This document shows positions 22,567 to 34,277 of a DNA stretch of 64,000 bases, in pieces. The position numbers and the translations under genes were made by a program. The stretch is from Bryopsis sp. KO-2023 (taxonomy: Eukaryota > Chlorophyta > Ulvophyceae > Bryopsidales > Bryopsidaceae). The notes under the pieces were generated by a model. The model was not told the DNA's origin. It made no database searches and saw only the letters and a list, made by a program, of their open reading frames with translations. Position 1 is the stretch's first letter. Every line of letters starts with the position of its first letter. The DNA lies in the NCBI GenBank assembly GCA_030272585.1, contig BSYQ01000009.1:2418001-2482000 (forward strand). The letters are read 5' to 3'.

Positions 22567-24495
22567 TCACTCCCAATCCTCCACCGATTCCAGGATGGTG
22601 TTTTTTCGCCGGCCGGTGTCTTTCTGCTTGGGGGTCGAAGCCTTTCTGTCTGAATAATTCTCGTCGGTTTGACCATAAGCGCTGTCCCCAACCCCATAGC
22701 CAGGAGACTGCCAATCCTGGCTGTCGTCAGGCCGCACATCGACGCTCCCAGCAGAATAGAATTCGCCTCTCTCTGTGCCAGAAACTTCATTCTGGCGTCG
22801 GCCATCGTACCATTGATTTCCGGCATCATTGGCTGTGAAGTCTGGGCTCCACTCGCTGAACTGGCCTCGAGGGGGGGGCAGACCTGCACCTTGTTCAGAC
22901 TCTCTCCGCCGGTCTTCCTCGGTGTACCAAAAGGTTTCATCCTCCGAGTCCTGCGAGAATTCGCTTGCACTCGCCTCCACAGCATTATCTGTTTCTGATT
23001 TCCTCTGCTGAAGTACAGGAATGGTCGAAAAAGTGAGCAGGAGTGGGGGTTAATGAGTGGTACTGTTTGCCTTTGTTTTTCTCTTCTTTTTTTCCTTGTT
23101 AACCTCAATCTATTTTTAGAGGGGCCCATATAGACAAACAGGATAAAGCTGGGTAAGGACAGGAAAATTATTATGACGCTGAGAAAGAGAAACTGAGACG
23201 AAGAATGAATTGACATGTAATACAAGCCTTTGGAAATGCCAAACACAGAAAACCAAGAAAAAACAAAAAACACAAGCGATTGTGTTCATAACGAAATACC
23301 CTTTCTTGGTATTCGAAATGAAAAAAATACGAATAAATAAACATAAACAAATAAATTGATACCGTTTCTGTGACATCTCCTCGAAGTTGAAGGGTTTCTG
23401 CAGCAAACCATGCTGCCACGCTGCACGTCATCACCTAAACCAAACACACAGCCAAATATATACCCCTGGCAAAAAAAGGATTTTAAAATCCCAGGAAATC
23501 CCCAGAGTCCTTCTTCGTGGCACTCAACGAACAAAAAATACAAAGATACCCATAAAACAAGGTGAACTTCAACATATAGGCATCTCGAGAGAGTCCCTGG
23601 CAAAACTGCAAACAATTGGCAGCAATGATTCTTGTCTGAATGAAACATCACCAATTAAAAAAATAATAAAATAATAAAATAAACAAAGCAACTAAATTAG
23701 GTCATCTACAAGTCTTTCATATTTTTTTTGCCTCAAAGACATACCTGACACAAGAGCAGGAGAGGATCCAATCGCCACCCTTGGAAAATCAGGGCACCTC
23801 CAGTTACAGTGATCAGCGACGAAATCACCACATCGCTATCCCGAGATACCTCTGGATTCGTTTTTCTAACCTAAAAAAAATATTAAATTAAAAAAAAAAA
23901 GTTCATAAATAAATATCCTAACTTGTAAGCCTCATAAAAAAATTTAAGAAATTTGAATTCTTTTTTTTTTTTCATTCATCAATCTAAACCCCTCAATCAC
24001 AAAGGTAGCAAAAAAAAAAAGTAACATCCATGACTGGCGGTCCCTTGTTTTCTTTTGAGTAAAAAAAGTATAATTGGACATATTCTCCGCTTTTGCTCTG
24101 AGTAAAAAAAGTATAATTGGACATATTCTCCGCTTTTGCTCTGTTTTTTTTTTTTTTCAATCAGTAATTTTTGCTTGATTCATTTTGTCTCCCTTTTTTT
24201 CTTCTACTCTTTTGAACTTAACAGAGGGATATGAACCAAAAACACACAGTTCCAGTTGAGTTGAGGTCAGACTATCAACATCATCAGTTAAGTTCAGTTT
24301 AGTTTTTCCCCTCCCAGTCGCCCCCCTCAACATAGACGATGGTCCAGTCTCCACAAATCTCTGCCTTACCCCGAAAAGGAAAACTCCTGCACCAACCAAA
24401 CCGAGCCCTAGAACCAGCGCAGGGCTCGTCAGCTCCACGTTCACCATGGCTCGACAGCCCGAACTCGATTCTCTGCCCCTGGAGGAACGAACCAT
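22567..24495 (-). CDS. ycf66: Ycf66 family protein, nuclear-encoded with introns
   Basis: Four exons (24495 or 24447 to 24370, 23870-23745, 23434-23363, 23004-22567) join in phase 0. The part from the second ATG (24447) begins MVNVELTSPALVLGLGL, as cyanobacterial and plastid Ycf66 do, and continues with the family hallmark FQGWRLDPLLLLCQ and then AAWFAAETLQLRG. This makes three hydrophobic helices followed by a long acidic, Asp/Glu/Ser/Tyr-rich tail (about 146 codons) ending SVEDWE. Length is 237 aa, or 253 aa from the upstream ATG (24495). That upstream start adds 16 residues rich in Ser and Arg (MVRSSRGRESSSGCRA), which could act as a short plastid-targeting leader. In bryophytes and several streptophyte algae ycf66 is a plastid gene, so spliceosomal introns here imply gene transfer to the nucleus. 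The protein is membrane-associated and linked to thylakoids, but its biochemical role is not established. Confidence 0.82.
24057..24142. repeat. Exact 43-bp tandem duplication in ycf66 intron 1
   Basis: A 43-base unit starting GAGTAAAAAAAGTATAATTG (24057-24099) is repeated head-to-tail without change at 24100-24142. The perfect match implies a recent duplication or an assembly artefact. Confidence 0.9.
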
Positions 24496-25363
24496 CGAGC
24501 GCCTCGGCGTCGACAACGGTCGCGATCCATTTCCGTACAGACTCGACGACTTTCTCCAAGACTTAACTCGTGGAAACTGCGAGGAGTAACGCGTCCCCTT
24601 AGCAAAACATGTGCAGCATCAGGAGTTCTGACGTTGCTTGTTGCAATTACTTTACCTTGGATAGCGGTGCGCGACAAGAAAAACAACGGTCGCCTTGGTG
24701 CAGCTGCATCATTGTGACGACCTCACAGAACCGAACACCACAGAAAAACGACAGAATTCCAATATCTGTGTCAGTGCATCCTTTTGAGGGGGTTTAATTA
24801 ATTCTTCTGAAAGGAAACCAATTTCTTAATTGATTGGCTGATTCACGATCGATCGTGTGGCGACTGTTGAGGGCAGAACATTCAAAACGCCCTGTTTTTG
24901 TGCATTTTGAATGTTCAGCTTTGTTGAAGCATCAGACAGACTGATGTTCGCTTTGTAGCACATGCGTTGTGTCGTTGCGGCGCCCCTCGCCCACACCAGC
25001 GTGAATTCTACCTCCTGCAGGAAATCGAGGATCTGGAGATTTGATCTACAGTCCTGCAGAAATGGGAATTCGAAATGGGCGGCGAAAGCTGCTTCAAAAT
25101 CCGAGCAATTCTACGGAGAATTGAGGTGTGTCTATGTGCGTGACTGTTTTTTGTTTTTTTTTTCCGATAAAAAAAGGCCAACTCCACTTCGGTTTCGTTG
25201 ATGTTCAATCGTTTGGAAATGGCATTTCCTGGAATGAAGAAATAATCGCACTCCTGCAGAATGATTTTTGGTTGGGTTTTCTTGATCTGTTCTAAAAATA
25301 AAACGCTTGGTTTTCTCCCTGTCATATCGGTTTTTCTCAGAAACCATTTAAATAAGCTTCCAG
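24496..25363. other. Divergent interval, likely holding unresolved 5' exons of the 25.4-kb gene
   Basis: It lies between the minus-strand ycf66 start and the first well-supported plus-strand exon at 25364. Plus-strand candidates include 24962-25126 (a frame starting MRCVVAAPLAHTSVNS, leader-like) and about 25176-25280 (containing LHFGFVDVQSFGNGISWNEE). No chain of exons satisfied splice signals and phase together, so none is called. Confidence 0.4.
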
Positions 25364-27024
25364 GGTTGAGGGTGCTGTCGGTGCCAGCCCAGTTGTCGGA
25401 GAAGCGAGTGAAGCAGAACGATCGAGTCTATGTGGGCAGGAATTTTGCGTTTGAAAGCGAGTGGTGAGTTTTCATGGACAGAAAAGAAGGATGTAAATAT
25501 CAAAAATGCTCTGATATGGGCCAGCGTCATGATTAATAATGATCATCATTTTTTTCTTGTCACTGGAAAAATGGCTTGCAGCAGCAAATAGCCCCTTTAG
25601 TCGATGCAAAAACCCTCCATTATTGTCAGCCGACAATAGTCTTTCCCCGAAAAGGCTCTGAATAAGAAATATACGTATACATATTCTGAATTATTTTTTA
25701 TATTCCTGATGATCTGACCAATACTTTGTGGCTGGATATATAGATGTCGGTGTCTTCGTTATGTATACATATGGCGTGGTGGTTTCTCGATGCAGGATTC
25801 GCTATGGACGAGTGACGCTAATAGATGCAGGCGAAGAGGCCCAAGTTTGCTGCGGGGCAATGTATCTGGACTGCATGGCCGATGGACCCCCCCTAGTTTT
25901 TGATGCCCTTATTTCAGGTTATTCCACCATCCAGTTGACTAATCCTTTATGAGAATGCGAAAAGGTGCCCCCCCCCCCTTCTTGATCCCCTAAACAGATC
26001 AAGAAAAAAAAAACAGGCATGATGCTTCTTTTGAATCGAACGGATCTGCAAGTGGGGCATATTTGTGATGAGTGTTGTGTGGATGGACAAGGGGGCGATT
26101 GTTGGATGCTCTCCATGGATTTCGTCCCTCTGTTTGAAGATGTGAGTTATCGCACATGCTACATGGCTGGACTCAACAAAATCAGAAAGAAACACGGTCC
26201 AATCCTGCGGAGCTTCCCAAAAAGTTTTTTCGCCGACAAGCGATGGACATCGAACAAACTGGTGTTTTCTTCGGGGAATTTCAATCAATCCGACCTGCAT
26301 GAGGTGCAACTCGGAGCTTTCATTCGTCAGCATTGGCGTCTTTGTCAAACGCAGAAAGATCATTACTGATTTTTTTCTTTTGGTTTTCTTTTGGATCGAT
26401 CGGCCAGGGGGGAGAGGATGAGAAGTTCAGGAAGTTGCTGAGGTTGTTTTCTGACGTGATCGGGCACTATTTGAATGTCGCGTATGAGAGCTGGGAGTCT
26501 TCCAGGGGAAAGCACCCCCCAGGGATTGTGCTGGAGAAGCAGCTTGCCTTTTTGGAGTGGATGGAAACACCACAGCACCCAAGGTTGGTCATTGGAGCTA
26601 TAACACATGCTGTTCCAACGGCCAACAGTCATGCCAGCTCAAGCAATCAAACCTTTCTGCACTATTAAATCTATAGATTTCTCATTGACCCCCCTTTCGA
26701 GGATAAGAATCCGAAATGATCTGCCTCATCGATTTCCTTGCTGTGTGTCTGTCATGCAGTTCGGTGTTGATTCGATCACACTTTGGCATCGGGTGGTTTG
26801 ATTTGCTGCTGAAATCGTTGTGGAAAGACACCCATGGGTTGTCGAGGTGGGGGGGGCCTTTGCAAACGAGGTCCGCCTATCACGAAATCTACGAGGATGT
26901 TCTGAAAGAGTCCAAGGGAAACGTTCAGGAAGCCAACGAGAAGCTGATCGCCACCGGATTGCAGCCGCTGGAGTACCTCTACTTCAACCCAAACCCAAAC
27001 ATGTGGGATTTGGATGATCTCTAG
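25364..27024 (+). CDS. Unrecognised five-exon protein (N-terminus unresolved)
   Basis: Five exons (25364-25463, 25796-25917, 26017-26303, 26408-26583, 26760-27024) have GT-AG ends and phases 2, 1, 0 and 2 that chain perfectly, giving at least 316 aa and ending FNPNPNMWDLDDL. Landmarks: VYVGRNFAFESEW, a Cys cluster (QVCCGAMYLDCMADG, then GHICDECCVDGQGGDCW), a basic aromatic middle (KSFFADKRWTSNK) and an alpha-helical end with EDVLKESKGNVQEANEKL. There is no signal peptide or membrane helix in the visible part. The clustered cysteines (C-C...C, C-x2-C-C...C) could bind metal or form disulfides. I know no family with this pattern. At least one upstream exon is missing, because exon 1 starts in mid-codon and has no ATG. 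Confidence 0.65.
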
Positions 27025-27734
27025 AGCTTTGGGGGAATCGATGTACATTATTTTTTTTGAAACAAACAAATTTATATATATTTGAACAACACCGAATTCT
27101 GGCGTAGGAAAGAATTCTGTCCGAGTTGAAACACCACCTTTTTCCCGAGGTTCTTTTCGCCCAGAACAAACGGCTGACAAAGATATGGGAAGGTGTCCAA
27201 AACCGATAAAGGCAAACTCACAATGACCAACCCATGAACATGATTGTGGTTTACATCAACTGCTGTTTTTGTTTGGGATGAAAGGAAAAAAAAGCACCAA
27301 AACCCTATCTGGGACAAATTTGTGGCTTCTTTGAGCGACAGATGCAAGAGGGAAGCAAACAGTAGGGGGTGTCGTTTCTCCTCCCTTGGCCCTATTTTTT
27401 CTTCGTCCAGAACTCCCGTTGCGCCACTTCGCACCCGGTGTTTTCACACAGATGCACAGCCCCTTTACCCCCCAGCCCTGGAAAACAGAAAAGAAAAAGA
27501 ACGTTTCCAGGGTTAGTAATACAATGAACTGGAAAAATCAACAACAGCAGTTTTGAGGCCTTGCCAAATTGATTTCCAACCAGTTTCAACTTCAATTCGA
27601 CCAAAATCCTATGGGCCTCCATCTAGTGTGAACAAAAATGGTGAAAACAGATCCCAAACAACTTGCAAATTTAATTTAATTTAAGTTTATGTGGACATGT
27701 GGCGCTCCATCCCCCCATCACAAACAAAAGAAAA
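27025..27734. other. Convergent 3' flanks, no gene seen
   Basis: This separates a plus-strand gene ending at 27024 from a minus-strand gene ending at 27735, so it should contain both 3' UTRs. Plus-strand frames near 27244-27516 look like noise. Confidence 0.5.
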
Positions 27735-30700
27735 TCAACTTGTGTTCTTTGACAAATACTGACTGGTTTTTGGGAGCCCTCTCGAAACCACCGCCGTTTC
27801 CTGAGTCGATGTTTTTTTCTCCAATTCCACGGACTCTGATGCACTGCTTTCAGCGGGCAACTGAGGGTTGGAGTTTTTTCCCGATTGGATTTGTTTCGCT
27901 TTGCCATACTCCCTCCACTCGACGGCCGTATCATCCAAGACCGCCTTTCTATCGTCTGTCAGGTAATTTGGAAAAAATTTCATCCCTGGAAACAAAAAAC
28001 CCACAAAAAACAATCAATGCTGAGTAAAAACAAGAACACATCCTCTTGCCAGTTTGACATCGAAATTTACGGTGAAAAAAGTCCCACCGCATAAAGTCCA
28101 GGTCGCTGAGGTTTTTCCCCCCTTCTGATTTCCGCCATGTGTATAAAGTAGATGAATAAATGATGGATAGTGGATGAGTAATCTGCATCACCTGTGGCGC
28201 ATTCTAAATCTCCAATGGGGGCTGAAAATCGGACCAGCGGAGTGTTTGGATCGATTTCCTCATTGGGCATGACAAAGGCCCCCACCCCTGTTGGGCCTCC
28301 GCCCGCCCTTTCGGCCAAAATCACCTTGTAAAAGTGGGTGGGCACCGAAACCAGCCTCGGAGGTTCACCTAATGAGCATTACAGAACAAAATAGAAGGCT
28401 ATCAAATAACAACCAATGTTTACTTCGGGGGAAAAGAAAATGTGGCTGTCGGAAAAGGTTTCTGCATGATTTTTCGCCCCCCCCCCCAAAAAAAAAAGAA
28501 AAAGAAAAAACCCAGAAAAAAACGTACATATTGACTTCCATCGAATCATTGGTGCGATCAGGTGCTATCAACCACAGAAAATCCAATGCAGCCTTTTCTG
28601 TGTTATCTTTTTTTCGTTTTTTTGCTTTTACCTATCAATGGATATTGCATCGTCCATTTTTTCGATTTTTTATCCATCTTCGGCAACCACAAAGGTCCGG
28701 TCACCACATACACCGCCGTCGAAAATTTCATGAGGTCCTTTACAAACTTTTCAAACCTTGCCCAATAGTCCCTGATTTCGAAACAACCAGACACTATCAT
28801 TCAAGGTAGAATAAATTCAGAGTTTTTCGTGTTCTTCAAGGGTTGGGAGGGGAGGGGGCGATAATCGAGTTGGAATGTGAACAATGCATCGGAATAATAT
28901 ACAATGATATATATATATTCGAGCCATACTCCCCCCCAAAAAAAAAACAAAAGAAAATGAAAGAAATTTAGCCAAAAAAGAAAAAACTGTTCCCACATAC
29001 ATATCATACAAGCACTTTTCCAAGTGGAAATCTCTCTTGCCTGTTGAAACCTCGTCCAACTTGAGGGCTGACATTGCTGCAACCAAAAAAAACAAAAAAA
29101 ATACTCAAAATACTCATTTAAGAAGCCGACTCATCTGGTGTAAAACAACAAACTTTTGCATTCGATGGCTTTCATTGTGAGTGAAATAAATGAAAATTTT
29201 TGGAATACAGACAAAAAAAAAATCAACAGAGCATTGATTTCCACTGATAAGATGGCGGTCATCCCACCTCATTGTAAAGGTTTCATTCATCGCCTTTTGC
29301 GAAGACTTATGATTGGCAGCCGGAGCCTGTCCCCATCGAATGGTTTAGTCATACCACACCAGCACTGAATTCCAACAATCAAGCTTCGATAAATTTTCCA
29401 TCTTTTTATGTTTTTTTTTTCTAACGGTTACCAGGTGACCTCGATCGTAACCGGAGCCCTTGAAATCGGCTATCCGATTCCTGAACTTCTCGTCAATCTG
29501 TTTGTCTTCGAAAAAATCGGACTTTGACCTGAAGGATTGCATATGCAAAATGGCAACGACTCATATAACCAGTAATTAGATGTGTAATTAAAAACACATC
29601 TACTCCTAAAAAGAAAGGATAAAAAAAATTCTCCAAGCGAAATTTTTCTCGCTAAATGGTATTGCTGAAGAAGAACATCGTTTTTTTTCTTTTTCTTTCA
29701 AGTCCTTCCCCTCACAAAAATAAAAAAGAAAAACACACACACACACACACACAGCCATCAACAATTAAGAAAAAAAAAAGGAAAAAAAAGGAAAAATATC
29801 GATGGAGTCTTCTAGTGGCGCGTAAATTTTTTATTCAGGTACCTGTCCACTCCATCATCGTTTTTGTCTTTCCACTGCAAATGCTCCAACACCCAAGAAG
29901 GATTTCTCGTGCGAGTGTCGAAAGCAGCGACGAAGCCATCATAGAACCTCATGTTTTGATTGCTGACTCCAGAAGTAGGGGCCCCTGGCAAAAAAAAACA
30001 AGGAAAAAAAGAAAAATAACTACCTTCTTTTTTTTTTTTTTCCGACATGAAGCTACAGATCAGCTGCTTATCTGTTTTTATTTTTATGCAATATATCGAG
30101 GCTGAAACCCCCATGTGCAAATGAGTGATATGGACCCATTACTTTTTTTTTTTCCTGTCTATTTTGTTGAATTTCTAAAACGACTAGCTTTATCAATGCA
30201 GTGTCAAATTTCCTATAAACAAGAAAAAAAAAAAAAAGCTTTTCCCTTGTAAGATAAAGGTTACTTGTTTTTCCTAACCACACACACTAACACAAGCTTT
30301 ATGTCCACCATAACACATTTATAACATTTACTTATTTTCTTTATTTTCATTTCGTTTAGATGCATTCTTTTGAACTTTTTTTTTTTCCCATGATCATTCA
30401 AGGTTCAGGATACATTTCTTGTTGTGTGGGTGGGTGCTTTTTTTCTTGGCAAAAAAGAAAGAGTGATTTATTTTTTGAAGAAAATGTTCCTACCATACTT
30501 GAGGGCAGGATGATATTGAATACTGCTGGGAGTTGGCTTGTGCCCAGTTGAAACTCTCACTACAAACACAATGACAAACGGAATCAATGAATGCTCTCAG
30601 ATGTTCCCCCAGAAAAAATTAAAATCAAAATTAAAATCAAAAACAGAAAAGTGTAGCAGCAATTCCCCATCAATCAGTCATTCTCCCTTTACTTGATGTT

Positions 30701-31139
30701 CGAAAAAATCGATAACGTGAATCCAACAGTTGATTTAAACCGTTTTTCATCACCTCTTTCCGCAGACAAAATTGTACAATCCTGACATGCGTTTTCCTTT
30801 TGCAAAATCGATCGATACATCGATCTTCAAAATCCGCCAGAATTCTCGACAGGGAATAACTACTCTCACATGTTTTCATGCCATCCATCCCATGGAAAGC
30901 AACTTTCACAACAGTGGTGTGTGGAATCTGGGGGTTGATGCACCTCACAATTTCAATCCAAATTTTTCGCTGGGGAACCCACCAGTGTCCGGTTTCTTTA
31001 TGAGGACGTACGCCGTCGCGGCTCCTCCAACAACCGCCCCCACCGCGAAACCCACCGCCAAATTCCTGAGAACACATCGATTCGTTGCGATCTGCCTTCG
31101 CTCGTTTTCTCGACACACCGCTTTTTCGAGTATCGTACC
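27735..31139 (-). CDS. EndoG/NUC1-type DNA/RNA non-specific endonuclease, membrane-anchored
   Basis: Exons, all in phase: a 5' exon ending at 30983, then 30559-30494, 29984-29843, 29528-29432, 29326-29268, 29076-29041, 28771-28632, 28368-28192 and 27985-27735. The first holds a hydrophobic anchor (NLAVGFAVGAVVGGAATAYV), as in mitochondrial nucleases. The beta-beta-alpha-Me core reads GYDRGHL|APAANHK|...|NVSPQVGRGFNR, where His of DRGH is the general base and Asn of NVSPQ binds the metal. VVTGPLWLP, PTHFYKVIL and FVMPNEEIDPNTPL complete the family pattern. A Ser/Glu/Lys-rich tail of about 70 residues follows. Expected activity: Mg/Mn-dependent cutting of DNA and RNA, probably in the mitochondrial intermembrane space. 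The NVSPQ exon ends at a GC donor (AACAG|GCAAGA, 29041). The ATG is unresolved; 31139 is the upper limit of the open frame. Confidence 0.85.
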
Positions 31140-32271
31140 TCATTCCACAAAAATTCTTCTCGTCACTCCCTGGTGACGACTTCTACTCGCTGTCGAGATT
31201 TGCTGGTGCAAATCTGTGCCCTCAGGGATGGGCATCATGTAGTACTGTTTGAAAAGTGGCTAATTTTTCGTCCAATGTTGGGAGAGCTTTGGCACATGAT
31301 CGATCATTGTTGCGATTCTTCTCCCTCCCTGCTTCATGTTGTGTATGCAATATATATTCTGAAGAGAGGGGTGGGGGGGAATCTTCCTTCAACTGAAATA
31401 TTCTCAAAAAACAAATTTGCTTCCAGGAAGAAGGGGGGGGGGGGGGGTTAAGGAAGGTTTAGGCAATTTTGGGTTGTTTCAACTGGTATTTGGAGAACTT
31501 CTGATATGAACAGAATGGGGAGCATCTCGATGGACGGTCACAAGCCTTTCCAGAATGAACTCGGTTTCACACAAAAGGTTTTTCACAAGTTACAAATCCA
31601 GAATCTAATTTCCCCTCTCTCCACACAATGATCGACAAATGATCCACCAAACCCCATCATGACTGCAACATGAATCCACAAACTGCCTTCGTTTTGAAGG
31701 AAAACCCCAATCAGAAAACCGTCCGTGAAATATCATATCGCCAAATTGCATCTTCCACCTTGAATTCCACCGAACCAAACTCCCTGGCACTCAACCCCAT
31801 CAGATTTGCAAATGCATATCATCATGGTGCCACCCATCATGTATGATTTTCTTTTCCTGTTTCTTTTCCAAACTGTTTTTCTTTTACTTCCCCTTCTCCA
31901 TACACTGGCCACAAATCCAAAGCCCCAGGTTTTCAAACCAAAATCCTGCAGCTTGGTTTGCAGCAATCTCACCCTCCTCCGACAGACTGGGACGGACCGA
32001 GGTTTTTTCGTTTCTTTGTTTTTGACTCGGCAATTTTTTTCCCCCCTTCTTGCCTCGTCGGTCCATCACCGATCGAACCACACCCAAACTGAGCATAGTC
32101 GATGGGACACATTTGATGCGTTTTTTCCAGCGAACCATTGTTAATGTCCATGGCTGTACACCCATATCGATAAACGTATGGGGTTTCTTCTTTGTTGAAC
32201 AAATGCCACCTGGATGTGGTGACAATGTACGTAGTCTGATTTCTTTCGGCTCCTTTTCAGCCCTGGAAAAT
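31140..32271. other. Intergenic, no supportable gene
   Basis: This lies between the 5' end of the nuclease gene and the 3' end of the cyclin-like gene. It carries a 15-base G run at 31433-31447. No exon with domain content was found; the missing first exon of the nuclease gene may lie in the left part. Confidence 0.45.
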
Positions 32272-33470
32272 TCACTCGTACAGGTCTAGGATCTCCCTCA
32301 CGATTTCAGGAAGGGCAACAGCAAGCTCATTGGCATCCCCACTGCCGTAAATCGCTTGAGGGGCCAACTCGAGGCGAGCCAGCTGGGATGCAGCCATCAG
32401 GATTCCACGTGCAATGACCTCTCCAGTGTAACGAAGGCAGAGATTGGTTTGGATGGAATCGTTGGCAAGGCACCAGCACAGATGCTGGATGGCTCTGCTG
32501 TGCTGGTCCCCAAGGTCGTCAAACCCAAACTTGTGCACCATTCTCACCACGTTGCTGTAAGGCAACTCGCTCTGTAAACCAAAAATCATAGACACAAAGA
32601 ATGAGCAACCTTGTTTTCCCACATACAGAACAGATCCAAATGGTGGCATCATAGTTTTCTGTGTTGTGACGACTTAAGGGTGCTTTTCGAACGGTGAACC
32701 TCGGAACCAGGTGGCGGCAGCCCATGTTTCGATCGTTATCGAGGAACGGTAGTCGACGAAACAATAAAAACAAGGGAAAGGGGACCCGTCACTAATTTTC
32801 CACATGGCCTTACATCGAAATGGAAACCGATGATGTCGAACAAGATCACTTCCTCCGCCTTCACCACCAGCTGTTTGACTTCGTGGAAGGTGTCGTGATG
32901 CCTCGAACCGAATCTCAACGGATTGTTCTCGTATCCGTATTGGGCGTCAAAGCAAGCGTAGAGGATGTCCTTGATGTTTTTGTGTTTTCCGTCCACCTGA
33001 ACAACAAAGCAACGAGATATGTGCCGTAAGCCTCACGAACAAAAAAACAAACACAAGGTCTCAACTCTTCTGGGAGGAAAAACCAAAGACGTCCCCAGAA
33101 AAATGACGGGCCATACTCGAGGCGGCCGCGCATCCCCGCCGGAACGGGGTGGGAAAACGACAGGGGATCAACAGGGTAACGTTTTACAAGAGGAATGCGA
33201 TCAACCAAGTACCTGTTGGACTTTTGTGGCAGCGATGATGCACGCGGTGGTGACGATCAACCTGTCATTACGGAGGAGGGAACGTTTCTGGAAGAAACGC
33301 TGCCACAATTCCGCCGCCCTCGCGGCCACCACCACGGGCAAAGAAAGTTTCTCGACGGCGGCGAAAGAAAGTTTGATGCACTGGCCGCGAACCGTTTCGA
33401 AAAGCTCCATAGGGACTCCATCGTCGGTGGATGGGTTGCTGGCAAGCTCTTCCACACTGTAGTATCTCAT
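32272..33470 (-). CDS. Short cyclin of the T/K (transcriptional) type
   Basis: Three exons (33470-33213, 32996-32814, 32571-32272) all join in phase 0 to 246 aa. The N-terminus has the cyclin-T pattern (MRYYSVEELASNPSTDDGV, compare W-Y-F-x-x-E-E-L ... SPSRxDGI). The first cyclin box includes AARAAELWQRFFQKRSLLRN and VTTACIIAATKVQQ; the second is marked by ANDSIQTNLCLRYTGEVIAR and ILMAASQLARLEL. Cyclins T and K pair with CDK9/CDK12-class kinases to phosphorylate RNA polymerase II. This protein is essentially only the two cyclin folds, without the long C-terminal tail of cyclin T1/K, and the usual VEE after the first-box helix is VQQ. Cyclin L or C type is the alternative. An in-frame extension upstream of 33470 lacks family similarity, so the ATG at 33470 was chosen. 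Confidence 0.8.
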
Positions 33471-34277
33471 TTTGGGACTTGCGACTGTCCAGTAGGGACC
33501 AAAAGCGAACTCGAACTCAAAAGACTCTGTGTGCAAGAACACAGGAATGCCAGAATGCGAGGCAGAAACGTCGCCCCCCTCAAATTTGTAGCGACCGGGA
33601 CTGCTTTGGGGCGTGACGTCACTGGCCCCTTGGACAAGAAATTACGTTAATGTAAGAAATGGGCTTAAAATAGTGCACGTTCCTACTACGGGTGCAAAAT
33701 TTTCCACAGGGCCCAAAAGCAATCAATGGAAAGCAACCATAAAAAGCAACTGACAGGGCAGGAACAGCCAATTTGACTCATTTGCATTCATTTTTCCCTC
33801 TGGCTGTGTTGGGCAATGTGAGTGGAAGAAAAAATATAAGTGAAGCTGTGGGTTGAAAAAATGCAATTAGGGAAGCTGTTTGTTATCAAGAGGGGGGCCA
33901 CTGATTGCAATCACTGATTGACTTGATTGTCAGTGTGAAGTGTGGTTGAGTTGCCTGCCAGCTATCATTTGTGCATTGTCAGCTGGTAGTGTTTGCCTTC
34001 CTTGCGTTGCTCGCTTTATTGTTTATGGGTGGTTGGGCTTTTTCCGAATAGAATTGACCCCCATGGCTACGGTATCGCCTATTTGTCTTGAGGTCCTCAT
34101 GTGATTCAACAGTAGCGTTGGGAATAGAAAATAACACCAGTGAGGAAACAAACTGGATGACTCAATCTACAGTACACAGGGGGGAGGAGAGGTGGAGCTC
34201 GACGTCTCGCTTGCTTTTCATGATGAGAAGCCCTAACTCAGCAACTGAAAACAAAGCTGCCATTTCTATTTCGACGT
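33471..34277. other. Intergenic, no supportable gene
   Basis: This holds the promoter side of the cyclin-like gene and the 3' flank of the CX9C gene. I see nothing else with support. Confidence 0.5.

Noticed and set aside
25008-25325. Minus-strand frame containing IILQECDYFFIPGNAISKRL
   Set aside because: Looks protein-like but overlaps equally plausible plus-strand frames and has no clear exon neighbours on the minus strand; left unassigned.
29817-30120. GC-rich or A-rich low-complexity frames on the plus strand over the nuclease gene
   Set aside because: Shadows of nuclease exons and poly-A intron tracts.
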